Counted from the first letter of the stretch, positions 17,324 to 24,848 are shown. The stretch is 44,549 bases of DNA from Paenibacillus oceani (GCF_014705615.1 NZ_JACXJA010000061.1:1-44549); one strand, 5' to 3'. Notes: a model not told the origin generated them from the sequence alone. Numbers and translations are program-made.

Positions 17324-17795
17324 TGACGGCTCCCCTTTGGCTCGCTTGGCGCTTACTAACGTTTCCGAACTTGGCTACAACCGTAAACCGCTCCATTTCC
17401 TCATACCCGGAAATATAATACGGACCGCTGCGCAGCCACGCATGGGCGATCATGCTGCCGCTTTCGTCTCTGGTCGTTCCCAGATACAAGGTGCTCTCGA
17501 TTCCCCGTCTTTCCAGCATCTTCATCCCGGCGATCGCCTTGACCAGACACATGCTTTCCCACCATGTGTAGCGGCTCATCACTTGAATCGCTTGCGAAAT
17601 ATGCTTAATAACGTTCCGCTGGGCCGGATTGGGCGCCAGATCCGTCTCCATCATCCGGATTCCCAAGGTGGGTGCGACTTTCGCAAAAGGCAGCGCTTTT
17701 AGCAGTCTCGCCCAGCCCAGATATAAAAAAGCTTCCATAAATAACAGCTTCGTGCCCGAGTTCAGCGACATAAACGATTTCACTTTTCTCCACAA
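17316..17795 (-). CDS. Lasso peptide leader protease (B2, transglutaminase-like)
   Basis: A 159-residue protein of the lasso B2 family (PF13471). Cys83 in W-W-E-S-M-C-L-V-K-A and His118 in M-I-A-H-A-W-L are the catalytic pair of the McjB-like cysteine protease. The third acidic residue of the classical triad is not obvious, since the expected place reads Y-I-S-G. The enzyme cuts the leader off the precursor, which B1 delivers, just before the predicted core Ser. The likely start is TTG at 17795 with GGAAGGG about 11 bases before it; GTG 17783 and ATG 17771 are alternatives. It is separate from B1, as is usual in Firmicutes. Confidence 0.88.
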   Translation of the reverse strand: MWRKVKSFMSLNSGTKLLFMEAFLYLGWARLLKALPFAKVAPTLGIRMMETDLAPNPAQRNVIKHISQAIQVMSRYTWWESMCLVKAIAGMKMLERRGIESTLYLGTTRDESGSMIAHAWLRSGPYYISGYEEMERFTVVAKFGNVSKRQASQRGAVNG

Positions 17796-17834
17796 CGTTA
17801 GGTGCGCCCTTCCTGCTACAATTTGGCCATAGCC

Positions 17835-18125
17835 TTAAGTTCCGGTTCGTATGAGCTTCTCGGTCAGCATCGTCTGCAAAAACGACAAAACCTGCCGCTC
17901 GCAAGCGTCCTGGTCGATCTCGTACTCTTCTCTTAAAGAAGTGACCACTTGCCTGACCGAAGTCGGCGATTCGATCAATTCCCAGATTCGTCCTCCGATC
18001 GAGCCGAGGTTATAATATTTGCCCGATTCGACGCTCATCATTACTTTCTCGTCATTCATATTGCTCGCCAGAAATCCGTCGGACTGCATCACGATTTGGT
18101 CAAGCTCAAGCGGTTGAACGCTCAT
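17835..18125 (-). CDS. Lasso leader-binding protein (B1, PqqD/RRE domain)
   Basis: A 96-residue PqqD-like protein (PF05402), the recognition element that binds the precursor leader and presents it to the protease and cyclase. The M-M-S-V-E-S-G-K-Y-Y-N-L-G-S-I-G-G-R-I-W-E-L strand-helix segment is the typical core of this fold. The matching leader feature in the precursor is W5-x-x-P8-x-L10. The stop of the kinase gene is seven bases upstream, and AGGAG near that stop serves the ATG at 18125; a GTG one codon earlier is possible. Confidence 0.92.
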   Translation of the reverse strand: MSVQPLELDQIVMQSDGFLASNMNDEKVMMSVESGKYYNLGSIGGRIWELIESPTSVRQVVTSLREEYEIDQDACERQVLSFLQTMLTEKLIRTGT

Positions 18126-18131
18126 CACAGG

Positions 18132-19058
18132 TCAAGCTCCTTTGTTAATAGAATCCACAATTCGTGCGAGCAGCTGCTCCGGGGCAAAGGACGAAGCGGA
18201 TCTTCGAACCTGATACACCCGAACCTGCGTACTGATGCTTGCCGACATATGGAAATGCCATTTCTCCAATTGAAGGATCGGGATCAGCATGCTGCGGTAC
18301 GTATGGAACCGGAACACGGGAAGCTTCTCCAGTCCCTCCAGCTGATGGACATACAGGTCGTCCCGGGCAGGCAGCAGCTCGAAAATTCCGCCAAGCGGCA
18401 CCGGACTCGAATAAAACCGGTTTTTGACCGGGATCGCGTATTTATTTACTCCGCCGTATAACGGAGCATATTGATCCGTCTGCATGCCGAAGCCGGTCAG
18501 ACTTTCCTGCCATAATTTTTGCTGCGGATACGACGGGGTTACAACCGGCGTCCCCTCGTGCGACAACGATACGGCAATGACGTCGTCGCTCACAAGCGAG
18601 TACCCTTGACGGACGAACGCAGCGGCAAGCGTCGATTTGCCCGCCCCGGATTCACCGACGAAAGCGTAAGCTTTGCCGTCCACGACGACCGCGCTGCCGT
18701 GAAGCGGCAATATTCGGCGCTGCATCAACAAGGCGCCCATACAGCTTCCGAGCACATACAGCCGGACCTGATTCTCATCCGAGCCCGCCAGCGGCGACAC
18801 GAGAATCTCTCTCCCTCCCCGGATACAAACATGGGCGATTCCCGGCAAATGAAAATAAATGTGCCCGTCTTTGCCCGCATAATAAGAGTCGTGAAACAAC
18901 GAGTCGTCCCAGATGCCGGACAAATCGGCAATCCGGATTTCTACGTCAGGCGCCCCCTCTTCATCGTCGATCGATATAAGTTCGGGCAAAGCAAGGTCGC
19001 TGGAAAAACGCAGTCCGAACGCCCGATAGGCATTTCTCTTGGCTGTAGGAATGATCAT
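18132..19058 (-). CDS. HPr-kinase-like lasso precursor kinase (PadeK/ThcoK type)
   Basis: A 308-residue protein with an HPr kinase C-terminal fold. It has L-H-G-S-A-V-V-V near residue 119, Walker A G-E-S-G-A-G-K-S-T at 135-143 and S-D-D at 157-159, the usual Asp pair. Kinases of this group (PadeK of the paeninodin cluster, ThcoK) phosphorylate the side chain of the C-terminal Ser of the lasso precursor. The precursor here does end in Ser, after Y-D, as in paeninodin, so the same reaction is expected. The gene follows the precursor after a hairpin and has a GGGGGAGG-rich ribosome site. Confidence 0.9.
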   Translation of the reverse strand: MIIPTAKRNAYRAFGLRFSSDLALPELISIDDEEGAPDVEIRIADLSGIWDDSLFHDSYYAGKDGHIYFHLPGIAHVCIRGGREILVSPLAGSDENQVRLYVLGSCMGALLMQRRILPLHGSAVVVDGKAYAFVGESGAGKSTLAAAFVRQGYSLVSDDVIAVSLSHEGTPVVTPSYPQQKLWQESLTGFGMQTDQYAPLYGGVNKYAIPVKNRFYSSPVPLGGIFELLPARDDLYVHQLEGLEKLPVFRFHTYRSMLIPILQLEKWHFHMSASISTQVRVYQVRRSASSFAPEQLLARIVDSINKGA

Positions 19059-19080
19059 GCAATTGCTTCCCCCTCCCCCT

Positions 19081-19115
19081 TAAAAAGGGGCCCCTATACA
19101 GGTTATGTATAAGGG
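19081..19115 (-). terminator. Hairpin with T tract between precursor and kinase genes
   Basis: On the minus strand CCCTTATACA pairs with TGTATAGGGG (10 pairs, one G-T) around TAACC, followed by CCCCTTTTTA. It stands 26 bases after the precursor stop. It looks like a leaky terminator or a 3' stabiliser that would leave more precursor mRNA than enzyme mRNA. Confidence 0.65.
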
Positions 19116-19140
19116 CTCGGATTCTCATAATAAGTACGGT

Positions 19141-19272
19141 TTAGGAATCGTAAAGATCCCCGTCCAGCTTGCCGCCAACCCATGTCCAGTCGACTTTCGT
19201 CGAACCGATACCGGACATCGTCATGCTGACGTCAAGGACTTCCAATGTAGGAGCCTGCCACTCTTTTTTCAT
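19141..19272 (-). CDS. Lasso peptide precursor (A), 43 aa, paeninodin-like
   Basis: A short gene with an excellent GGAGGTGA site eight bases before ATG 19272. Its first 41 bases overlap the end of the cyclase gene. The leader has W5-x-x-P8-x-L10, the counterpart of the Y-x-x-P-x-L motif read by B1, and Thr18 at the -2 position conserved in lasso leaders. The predicted core runs from Ser20 to Ser43 (24 residues). Ser20 would supply the amine and Asp28 the side chain for a nine-residue macrolactam. The tail contains Trp29, Trp31, Lys35 and three Asp, and ends L-Y-D-S. Ser43 is the predicted phosphorylation site. Ser as first core residue is less common than Gly or Ala. Cleavage site and ring are predictions from family rules. 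Confidence 0.93.
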   Translation of the reverse strand: MKKEWQAPTLEVLDVSMTMSGIGSTKVDWTWVGGKLDGDLYDS

Positions 19273-21220
19273 ACGTTTCACCTCCCTCCGTTGCATGCAG
19301 CCGTTTTATAAACCGGAACGCGATTAAACTTCGCATCAAAAACCTTACGTCCGAATCGAAAGCCTGCTCCGGGCGCGGAGCGTCGCCGATCCGGGCCAAA
19401 GCTTGGTCGATTGCGGCGATGTTTAAATAGGCCGATGCGCCGGTACCCTTGGATAACTCGCGAAGCTCGTCAGTAAACAATCCCCACGCAGGCAGCATCC
19501 GATGCAGCCAATCCGCTCCTTGCACCCCGCGGGTCCGTTGATTCAGCCGCACTTTGTCGGGCAAGTACGGCTTCGAGGCTCTCCGGATTAACGACCGGTC
19601 GTATCCGTTCTGGACAAACTGGTCGAGCGGCAACGATAAGCAGAACCGTACGACTCGGGCATCACTGCTAGGGTCGCGCTCCCATACCGAATGACGCAGC
19701 GACAGCTTCGTGCAGGAAGCTCCCCGCATATTTTGAACGGCCAGGTTGTGGAAGAAGCTTTCCCTTTCATTCATCATGCTGACGCTGGATTCGAGGCCGA
19801 TATCCTGATCCTTCAACCGTTCATACACGTTCGTTTTCTCGGCGAAATCCGGATGAATCATCGAAACAATATCCATCTGGCCGATCGAGCGGTGCGTAGG
19901 GCGGAAGAACGCATACTTGCCGAGCCGTTTGATTAAGTTCAGCCGGCCCATCCGCATATTTCTGCTGTAAGGCTTCAGCTCGCGATAAAAACGGACCCAG
20001 CGAAGCTTCCTTAATAAATGGACGTAATATTCGGCCGCCGACCCCCACGAGATGGAGAAGTTCCCGGCTGCGCCTGTAAGCAGGATGCCCACCCCTTGTC
20101 TCGAAGCTTCTTCATAGATTCCTTTTATCCAATGCGAGTTTTCGAAATTTTTGTAAGGCGCCTGAAGCACATCCAGCCAATCATCCACTTCCGAAAACGG
20201 ACTCAGGTCCGGGAAGTCCAAATAATTTTCCGTAATATTGCCTACGAAACCAACCGTTTCCTGAATAAACGGACGTTCGTCCGCCATCCGGCTCGCTGAT
20301 GTCCAATCGACAAAATCGGGAGCGGGAATCGTGCTGAACGCATGCAGCGGCCTTCCTTCCCGTCGAAGGAGTTTGGCGGCCGCACCCGCGACCAGGCCCG
20401 AATCCAGGCCGCCGCTTAATGTCGCTCCCACCTTCCGATGGGTGCGCAGTCTGCAGGCAACCGCTTTTTCAAATACGTCCCGAAACGCTTCTTCGTAGTC
20501 CTCATTCGAAGGCAAGCGCAGCCGGGTCTCAGGCACAAGCGTCCCGTACCTCGTCAGCTCGATTCTTCCGCTTCTCATCACGAAAGAATGGGAGGCCGGG
20601 ATTTGATTAATATGTTTGTACGCCGTGGCATGTATATCCGTATTATCCAGCATCGTCGGGATCGCGAGATATTGCGCAAGCCACACTTCATCAGGCTCCG
20701 CCTTCACACCGGGAATCGCGAACAGGGGCGAGATCGTCGTACAAAACGCGGCCCTTTCCGGATTGCGGTGATAGTACAACGTCCGGCTGCCGAATAAATC
20801 CCTCGCTCCGAACAAACTTTGATTTTTCCGGTCCCAGATGAGAAAGGCGAAGTCGCCGAGCAAAAACTTCGGAGTATCCGTGCCCCACTTCATGTAAGCG
20901 TCCAGGATCAGTTCACTGTCGGTAATCTGCTCCCGTCTCCCCGCTTCGATCTGCAGCTGCTGAAATAACTCGTCGCGATTATCGAGGATCGCGTCCGCCG
21001 TTATCGCGAGCCGGGCTTCATCCCGGTAGAGAGGCAGCCGCTCGCCAACCGATTGGGGCGTGATCCATTGGGCATGACAGCCAAGAAAAACAGTTCCGTC
21101 ATTCCAAGCACCCTGATCGTCAGCAGGATACGGTTCAAGAGCCTGCATCATCCGTCTTCCTTCGTCCTGGAGCTTTCCAGACGCTTCACGATCGTATACA
21201 ATACCGACTAGTGCACTCAT
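19232..21220 (-). CDS. Lasso cyclase (C, asparagine-synthase-like)
   Basis: A 662-residue homologue of class B asparagine synthetase. The N-terminal glutaminase-like domain starts M-S-A-L-V-G-I and lacks the catalytic Cys2, as in lasso cyclases, which need no ammonia. The ATP-pyrophosphatase loop S-G-G-L-D-S is at 269-274. The enzyme adenylates the side chain of the ring Asp of the precursor and closes the macrolactam with the new N-terminus. It is the first gene of the operon, directly behind the operator-containing promoter at 21266-21317, with AGGGGG before the ATG. The order C-A-K-B1-B2-N-D follows on one strand. Confidence 0.92.
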   Translation of the reverse strand: MSALVGIVYDREASGKLQDEGRRMMQALEPYPADDQGAWNDGTVFLGCHAQWITPQSVGERLPLYRDEARLAITADAILDNRDELFQQLQIEAGRREQITDSELILDAYMKWGTDTPKFLLGDFAFLIWDRKNQSLFGARDLFGSRTLYYHRNPERAAFCTTISPLFAIPGVKAEPDEVWLAQYLAIPTMLDNTDIHATAYKHINQIPASHSFVMRSGRIELTRYGTLVPETRLRLPSNEDYEEAFRDVFEKAVACRLRTHRKVGATLSGGLDSGLVAGAAAKLLRREGRPLHAFSTIPAPDFVDWTSASRMADERPFIQETVGFVGNITENYLDFPDLSPFSEVDDWLDVLQAPYKNFENSHWIKGIYEEASRQGVGILLTGAAGNFSISWGSAAEYYVHLLRKLRWVRFYRELKPYSRNMRMGRLNLIKRLGKYAFFRPTHRSIGQMDIVSMIHPDFAEKTNVYERLKDQDIGLESSVSMMNERESFFHNLAVQNMRGASCTKLSLRHSVWERDPSSDARVVRFCLSLPLDQFVQNGYDRSLIRRASKPYLPDKVRLNQRTRGVQGADWLHRMLPAWGLFTDELRELSKGTGASAYLNIAAIDQALARIGDAPRPEQAFDSDVRFLMRSLIAFRFIKRLHATEGGETYEKRVAGSYIGSP

Positions 21221-21265
21221 GATTCCCCCTGCAGCATTTGAAGCAATGTTGTCGTCCTCGGATTT

Positions 21266-21317
21266 ATGTTATGATACATTTTGTATATTGTCAATCTAAT
21301 TTGATACAAATAGTATC
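21266..21317 (-). promoter_or_regulatory. Lasso operon promoter with two GATAC-N5-GTATC operators
   Basis: On the minus strand TTGACA (21289-21294) and TAACAT (21266-21271) are 17 bases apart. The spacer holds the near-perfect palindrome at 21273-21287 (last base changed). A second, perfect copy lies at 21303-21317, just upstream of -35; the two sites start 30 bases apart, about three helical turns. A protein bound here would block polymerase directly. The cyclase ATG is about 46 bases downstream of the -10. Confidence 0.85.
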
Positions 21318-21507
21318 ATTATGATTATAAGGACTCACTATTGGTTCTTTTTTCCTATTTCATCAAGCGTCGTAAATTGCCGTTTGAAAAGGGGATATGA
21401 ATACTATATTAGCCGGCGCTGCGATTATGCGCGCTGAACTCAAAAACGGAACGAACCCGGATCTTGGAATCCGGAGCCGGCTCTTACGCGATACTGCCGA
21501 TCCCCAG

Positions 21508-21696
21508 CTACTCTCGGTTCTTCTCGGCCTGCTGCTTGAGCTGCGCTTCCTCCCCATTTGCCGCGCTTATTTGAACCCGATCCGTTTCCTTAAACGAGCT
21601 CTCCTGCAGCCTGGATAAAAACTGGTAAACTTTCTTCGTTTCAATCTCCAGGTGCCTCATTACTTCCAACACATCGATTTCCCTCTTCTCGGCCAT
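21508..21696 (-). CDS. Small helical protein, 62 aa, related to the 46-aa protein
   Basis: Starts at ATG 21696 behind GGGGGAG. The first half (R-E-I-D-V-L-E-V-M-R-H-L-E-I-E-T-K-K-V) is amphipathic helix and aligns with the 46-aa protein at 13506-13646; the second half is polar and rich in Gln, Glu and Lys. It has its own promoter with the shared operator, and it is divergent from the XRE regulator gene. Size, neighbour and control fit an antirepressor or a small modulator of that regulator, but no known family is recognised. An in-frame ATG at 21753 would add 19 residues and has no good ribosome site. A plus-strand frame overlaps the 3' end and is judged not real. Confidence 0.65.
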   Translation of the reverse strand: MAEKREIDVLEVMRHLEIETKKVYQFLSRLQESSFKETDRVQISAANGEEAQLKQQAEKNRE

Positions 21697-21827
21697 TTTC
21701 TCCCCCAAAAATGTAGATCTGATCTTCATCAATTTTGGCGTGCAATGAGTCATCTAATGTTGTAAAATATGAAATGATTTGCTCATCAACAATATCGAAC
21801 CGAACAGGTATGTAGTTATAGAGTTAT

Positions 21828-21879
21828 GATACTTTTGTATCAACAATTCAATTTTAGATACACAACGTATCAAAGTCAA
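21828..21879 (-). promoter_or_regulatory. Promoter with operator for the 62-aa gene
   Basis: On the minus strand TTGACT (21874-21879), a 17-base spacer and TAAAAT (21851-21856) form a good promoter. The perfect palindrome at 21857-21871 fills the spacer in the same register as at 13684-13698. A shorter variant with a four-base centre lies at 21828-21841, downstream of -10. The predicted transcript has a leader of about 150 bases. Confidence 0.8.
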
Positions 21880-22012
21880 GCGTTATCCCTTTCCTTTTTC
21901 CGTCTTTTTCAAAAAAATCAAATTCAATCCATCCGGAGTTCCTAACGTCAGTATATCAAGGGAATATTTAGTCGCTTCCGTTTGCTAGATTACGAAATTT
22001 ATATCGTTCGTC

Positions 22013-22042
22013 TTGTTTTACTGTTATGCCAGTGGGTATACT
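22013..22042 (+). promoter_or_regulatory. Probable promoter of the XRE gene
   Basis: TTGTTT (22013-22018) and TATACT (22037-22042) are separated by 18 bases and stand 35 bases before the start codon. No GATAC/GTATC palindrome overlaps it, so the regulator gene may not be strongly self-repressed, though sites at 21828-21871 are within 170 bases. Confidence 0.5.
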
Positions 22043-22077
22043 ACTATTATCGGATTTCGAACTTAGGGGGACAGACG

Positions 22078-22449
22078 ATGATGAAATGTGGGGATAGAAT
22101 AGCATATCTTCGCGAGAAGAGGGGCCTTACGCAAGAGGAATTATCTCATAAACTCGGGATCTCTCGCGCCTCCCTATCCCACTACGAAACCAATCGTAGA
22201 GAGCCGGACTATGAGACTTTGCGGAACATAGCCAACTATTTTGACATATCTCTGGATTATTTGCTGGGCCGAACCAACGATCCTTACTCGGAGCTGGATA
22301 AGGACGTACGGGATTTCGTAGACAGCCTGGAACTATCCGACGAGAACATCTTGGAGAAATTCAGCCTTACGGTAGACGGAAGGAAGCTTTCGGTTGAAGA
22401 AGCCAAACGGTTCATTGCTTTTATTCGAGCGGAGCGTTCCTTCAAATAA
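22078..22449 (+). CDS. XRE-family transcriptional regulator, candidate master repressor
   Basis: A 123-residue protein. The N-terminal 65 residues are a Cro/C1-type helix-turn-helix: T-Q-E-E-L-S-H-K-L-G-I-S-R-A-S-L-S-H-Y-E is the classic recognition pair, followed by D-Y-L-L-G-R-T. The C-terminal part is helical and probably for dimerisation; such tails are frequent in Bacillales XRE repressors. The start at ATG 22078 (or 22081) has TAGGGGG seven bases before it. As the only helix-turn-helix gene in the accessory block, and next to operators, it is the simplest candidate to bind the GATAC-N5-GTATC palindromes; that binding is inferred. Confidence 0.92.
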   Translation: MMKCGDRIAYLREKRGLTQEELSHKLGISRASLSHYETNRREPDYETLRNIANYFDISLDYLLGRTNDPYSELDKDVRDFVDSLELSDENILEKFSLTVDGRKLSVEEAKRFIAFIRAERSFK

Positions 22450-22607
22450 AACTCTATATGTTGCTTTTTATCCTTCCAAGAGGTCGTCAGGTTCCATGAG
22501 GACTTCTTCTTTATGTTTCATTGATACAAAATGGACCAGCAATCTTTCCCTATTAATTAGTATATGAGAAACAGAAAGGGATGGAAACTATTCTTTTTGT
22601 CAGAACT

Positions 22608-22650
22608 AAAAAACAAAGAGTAAATCGCCTTTGCCTTAGCGACTTACTCT
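22608..22650 (-). terminator. Terminator of yunC
   Basis: On the minus strand AGAGTAAGTCGC and GCGATTTACTCT form a 12-base stem with one mismatch, followed by TTTGTTTTTT. It lies just after the yunC stop and faces the end of the XRE gene. Confidence 0.85.
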
Positions 22651-22658
22651 CTCTCCCC

Positions 22659-22958
22659 TCACATCCGTAAAACCGCATCCCGCCCCTTCATTCCCGGCAC
22701 AATGCCTAACCGCTCCGCTTCGTGGGTGACGGACTCCAAGGGAGCGTCGAGCAGCTCGTCGAGCGTGCGGACACCGGTAGCCCGGCCAGCGATGATATTT
22801 CGATCCTTCAGCCGATCGTTCAGCAGCCCGATGTCCAAGGCGCCGCACATGATGTAGCCCCGGTCCGTGGTGACTGCAATCAGCGTCGTTTTCGGCAAGG
22901 AAACGGTAATGCCGATTACGGTACGCCCCTCTATCACGATAGGTTTCGCTTCAATCAT
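22659..22958 (-). CDS. yunC: DUF1805 protein, YunC
   Basis: A 99-residue protein of the DUF1805/YunC family, common in Bacillales, whose biochemical role is not known. The length is typical. Recognisable stretches are G-I-T-V-S-L-P-K-T-T-L-I-A-V-T-T-D-R-G-Y-I (in parts) and M-C-G-A-L-D-I-G-L-L-N near residue 37. An AGGAG site stands 11 bases before the ATG. It marks the return from the accessory block to ordinary chromosomal genes. Confidence 0.85.
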   Translation of the reverse strand: MIEAKPIVIEGRTVIGITVSLPKTTLIAVTTDRGYIMCGALDIGLLNDRLKDRNIIAGRATGVRTLDELLDAPLESVTHEAERLGIVPGMKGRDAVLRM

Positions 22959-23158
22959 TCCAGACGGTTCTCCTTTCGCCTCCAGGTTGGTATCAGCATA
23001 TGCAAGCGCTGCCCGCTTAGTCCGGTCTTTCGCCCAGTTCGAGCCGGATCTGCTTGGCGGCGGAAGGCAGGAGCGTAAGCGGATTTCCGGTTACTTGAAA
23101 CCGTGTTTTTTGATATACTAAGGACTACATACCTATTGAATAATTCCGGAGTGAGACC

Positions 23159-23764
23159 ATGGGACCAGAAAAGTCCAAATTTGAGAAAAAAAAACATTTA
23201 TTCCAAGTGGAGATTTTGGTTGAAGAACCTACCCATATGATGGCACTGGCTGCTCTGCTGCAAGCGTTGAATCATCCCCACGTAGCGGATTTCCGGATTA
23301 TGCAGGGCATTCAGTTCGGCAAGGAAATCGAGAAAACGTTAAAGGAGAACAAGGGTGAGCGGTTCGCGATTCCTCCCCATCAAGCGGCCCCTGTTAAGGT
23401 TCCGCCGCCGAACGGTCCGGAGAAAGATCGTCCTGACAAGCCGGAGCCGAATCCCGCTGGGGAGAAATCGCTGATCGGCGAGCCTGCCGACGGCAAAACG
23501 AAAGAGCCCGCTCCAATGAAAAAAACGGACTCTCCGGCTGGCAACCTCAAATCCAGCTTAAGCTTCGACAATTTGTCCGATGTTCAAGCCAAAGGCACGC
23601 TCGTTCGAATCGTGGCGGTGAAGGAGAAAGGAATCAGACTGAGCATCCCTTGCCGGATTCTCCGATTCGACGCGGCCGGGCAGCAACTGACGATTTACCA
23701 CGTGGATGAAAAGAAAGTGTATTCGTTTAACTTGAACGAAATCGAAGATATTATTACCGGTTGA
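23159..23764 (+). CDS. Conserved hypothetical protein with Pro-rich linker
   Basis: A 201-residue protein that I do not assign to a family. The first 65 residues look like a small alpha/beta domain. Residues 70-135 are a Pro-, Lys- and Glu-rich linker. The last 60 residues form a second domain of alternating strands (I-V-A-V-K-E-K-G-I-R-L-S-I-P, then L-T-I-Y-H-V-D-E-K-K-V). No signal peptide or membrane segment is present. CGGAGTGAG precedes the ATG and a strong terminator follows. It is monocistronic. The two small domains joined by a flexible linker suggest a binding or adaptor role, but this is a guess. Confidence 0.75.
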   Translation: MGPEKSKFEKKKHLFQVEILVEEPTHMMALAALLQALNHPHVADFRIMQGIQFGKEIEKTLKENKGERFAIPPHQAAPVKVPPPNGPEKDRPDKPEPNPAGEKSLIGEPADGKTKEPAPMKKTDSPAGNLKSSLSFDNLSDVQAKGTLVRIVAVKEKGIRLSIPCRILRFDAAGQQLTIYHVDEKKVYSFNLNEIEDIITG

Positions 23765-23780
23765 TGACGGAGCGCATACG

Positions 23781-23830
23781 AAACGGGCTGGTCGTACAGG
23801 TCTGAAAACCTGACGATCAGCCCGTTTTCT
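23781..23830 (+). terminator. Intrinsic terminator
   Basis: ACGGGCTG and CAGCCCGT, extended by the inner pairs CAGGT/ACCTG, form a long hairpin followed by TTTTCT. It ends the transcript of the gene at 23159-23764. Confidence 0.85.
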
Positions 23831-23942
23831 AACGTTTAAAGCGGTAAATTAAAACATTCTTTACCAAGGAAAGCTTCCGCTTACGCAGGGTCATTCGTCG
23901 TGGAAAGAGCTTCGTTTAGAAGCTTTTCTTACATCCGGCGAA

Positions 23943-24386
23943 TCAATTGTAAGGCATATGCTGCTGCTGTTGGTGCTGGGGTTGCTGATAGTTGTTCGCG
24001 AACATCGGTGCCTGCTGCGCATAGCCCTGCTTGCTTGCGGACATTTTTTGCTGAACGAATTGAGACGTTTTCTGCCCGTCTTGGCTGTACTGTTTCAACT
24101 GCTTGTCGATTTCCTGACGCAGCACTGGAGAGGCGGTATTATACATATTCTGCTGCTTCATCAGGGTGTAAAGCCGGCCCTGCATGGTCAGGGTGCTCGT
24201 TGTCAGCTCCGTAAACATTTGACGGATCGCAGGGCAATTCGATTCAGTCGTGGCGGTCGTGTATTCGCGAACCGAACGTTTCAGCTCGCATAAGATCGTG
24301 TACAGCAAGTCCTGCTCCGGCATAAACGAACCGCTTTGTTGCTGTTGTTGTTGTTGTTGCTGTTGTTGCTGCATGGTTGAGTACAA
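23943..24386 (-). CDS. CotF-family spore coat protein with poly-Gln N-terminus
   Basis: A 147-residue protein. A run of 12 Gln (residues 6-17) precedes a helical CotF-like domain (about 22-120) that contains L-L-Y-T-I-L-C-E-L-K-R, and the tail is Gln- and Met-rich. CotF-like proteins are structural spore coat components made late in sporulation in the mother cell. The TTG at 24386 is favoured as start because AGGAGG lies nine bases before it, whereas the ATG at 24374 is too far away. It is the second gene of a two-gene unit with the other coat-like gene 14 bases upstream. Confidence 0.85.
   Translation of the reverse strand: MYSTMQQQQQQQQQQQQSGSFMPEQDLLYTILCELKRSVREYTTATTESNCPAIRQMFTELTTSTLTMQGRLYTLMKQQNMYNTASPVLRQEIDKQLKQYSQDGQKTSQFVQQKMSASKQGYAQQAPMFANNYQQPQHQQQQHMPYN
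24336..24371. repeat. CAR trinucleotide repeat (12 Gln codons)
   Basis: Twelve consecutive CAA/CAG codons (TTG/CTG on the plus strand) inside the coat gene. Runs of up to six identical triplets occur, so the length may vary between strains by slippage while staying in frame. Confidence 0.9.
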
Positions 24387-24400
24387 GACGCTTCTCCTCC

Positions 24401-24643
24401 TTATTGGGAAGTCCCCGGCTGCTGCGGAGCCAAGTTCATATGATGCTGCAAGCTGTTCAGCAGGGTGTGATAATGCTGCTCATGGGTATGAAGCATATCC
24501 AGGCAAATATTGCGTACCTGCGGGTTGTTCGCCGTCGAAGCAGTAGCTGCGCAAAGCTTGATCAGCAAATCCTCGTTCGACATCGTATCCGCTACGTATT
24601 CGAGTTCCTTGGCCGTTAACGGCTGTAGCCCATTCATCTGCAT
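24401..24643 (-). CDS. Small spore-coat-like protein (CotF-related)
   Basis: An 80-residue helical protein with L-T-A-K-E-L-E-Y-V-A-D near the start and a second helix with D-M-L-H-T-H-E-Q-H-Y-H-T-L-L. This resembles the N-terminal half of coat proteins that pair with CotF-like partners in Paenibacillaceae. The His- and Gln-rich tail is also typical of coat proteins. GGGAGGG precedes the ATG, and the coat gene at 23943-24386 follows after 14 bases, so they are probably co-expressed during sporulation. No sigma-E or sigma-K promoter could be assigned with confidence. Confidence 0.65.
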   Translation of the reverse strand: MQMNGLQPLTAKELEYVADTMSNEDLLIKLCAATASTANNPQVRNICLDMLHTHEQHYHTLLNSLQHHMNLAPQQPGTSQ

Positions 24644-24848
24644 ATTTGATTCCCTCCCTTCGAAAGTTCCATTGATTAAGATGCCCCAGCCGATTTCTCC
24701 TTATGTATGCATGTGCACTCACCGCCTGTACATACTAACGTACAAAGTCAGAAGCAAATTCCGTTTCCGTAAAAATGGTCTGAAGCTCTACTTTCCCGTT
24801 TCGTTTCACTTATTAGCCCCGACTATCTTTAGAAAGAGTGTGCTTATT

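Noticed and set aside
21397-21618. Plus-strand frame of 73 codons with AAGGGG before its ATG
   Set aside because: It overlaps the end of the 62-aa gene on the other strand. That gene has a strong promoter, a good ribosome site and a relative in the window; this frame has no promoter and no recognisable product.
22523-22537. Possible further GATAC operator copy (GATAC-N5-GGACC)
   Set aside because: Only one half is intact, and it is not placed at a recognisable promoter.
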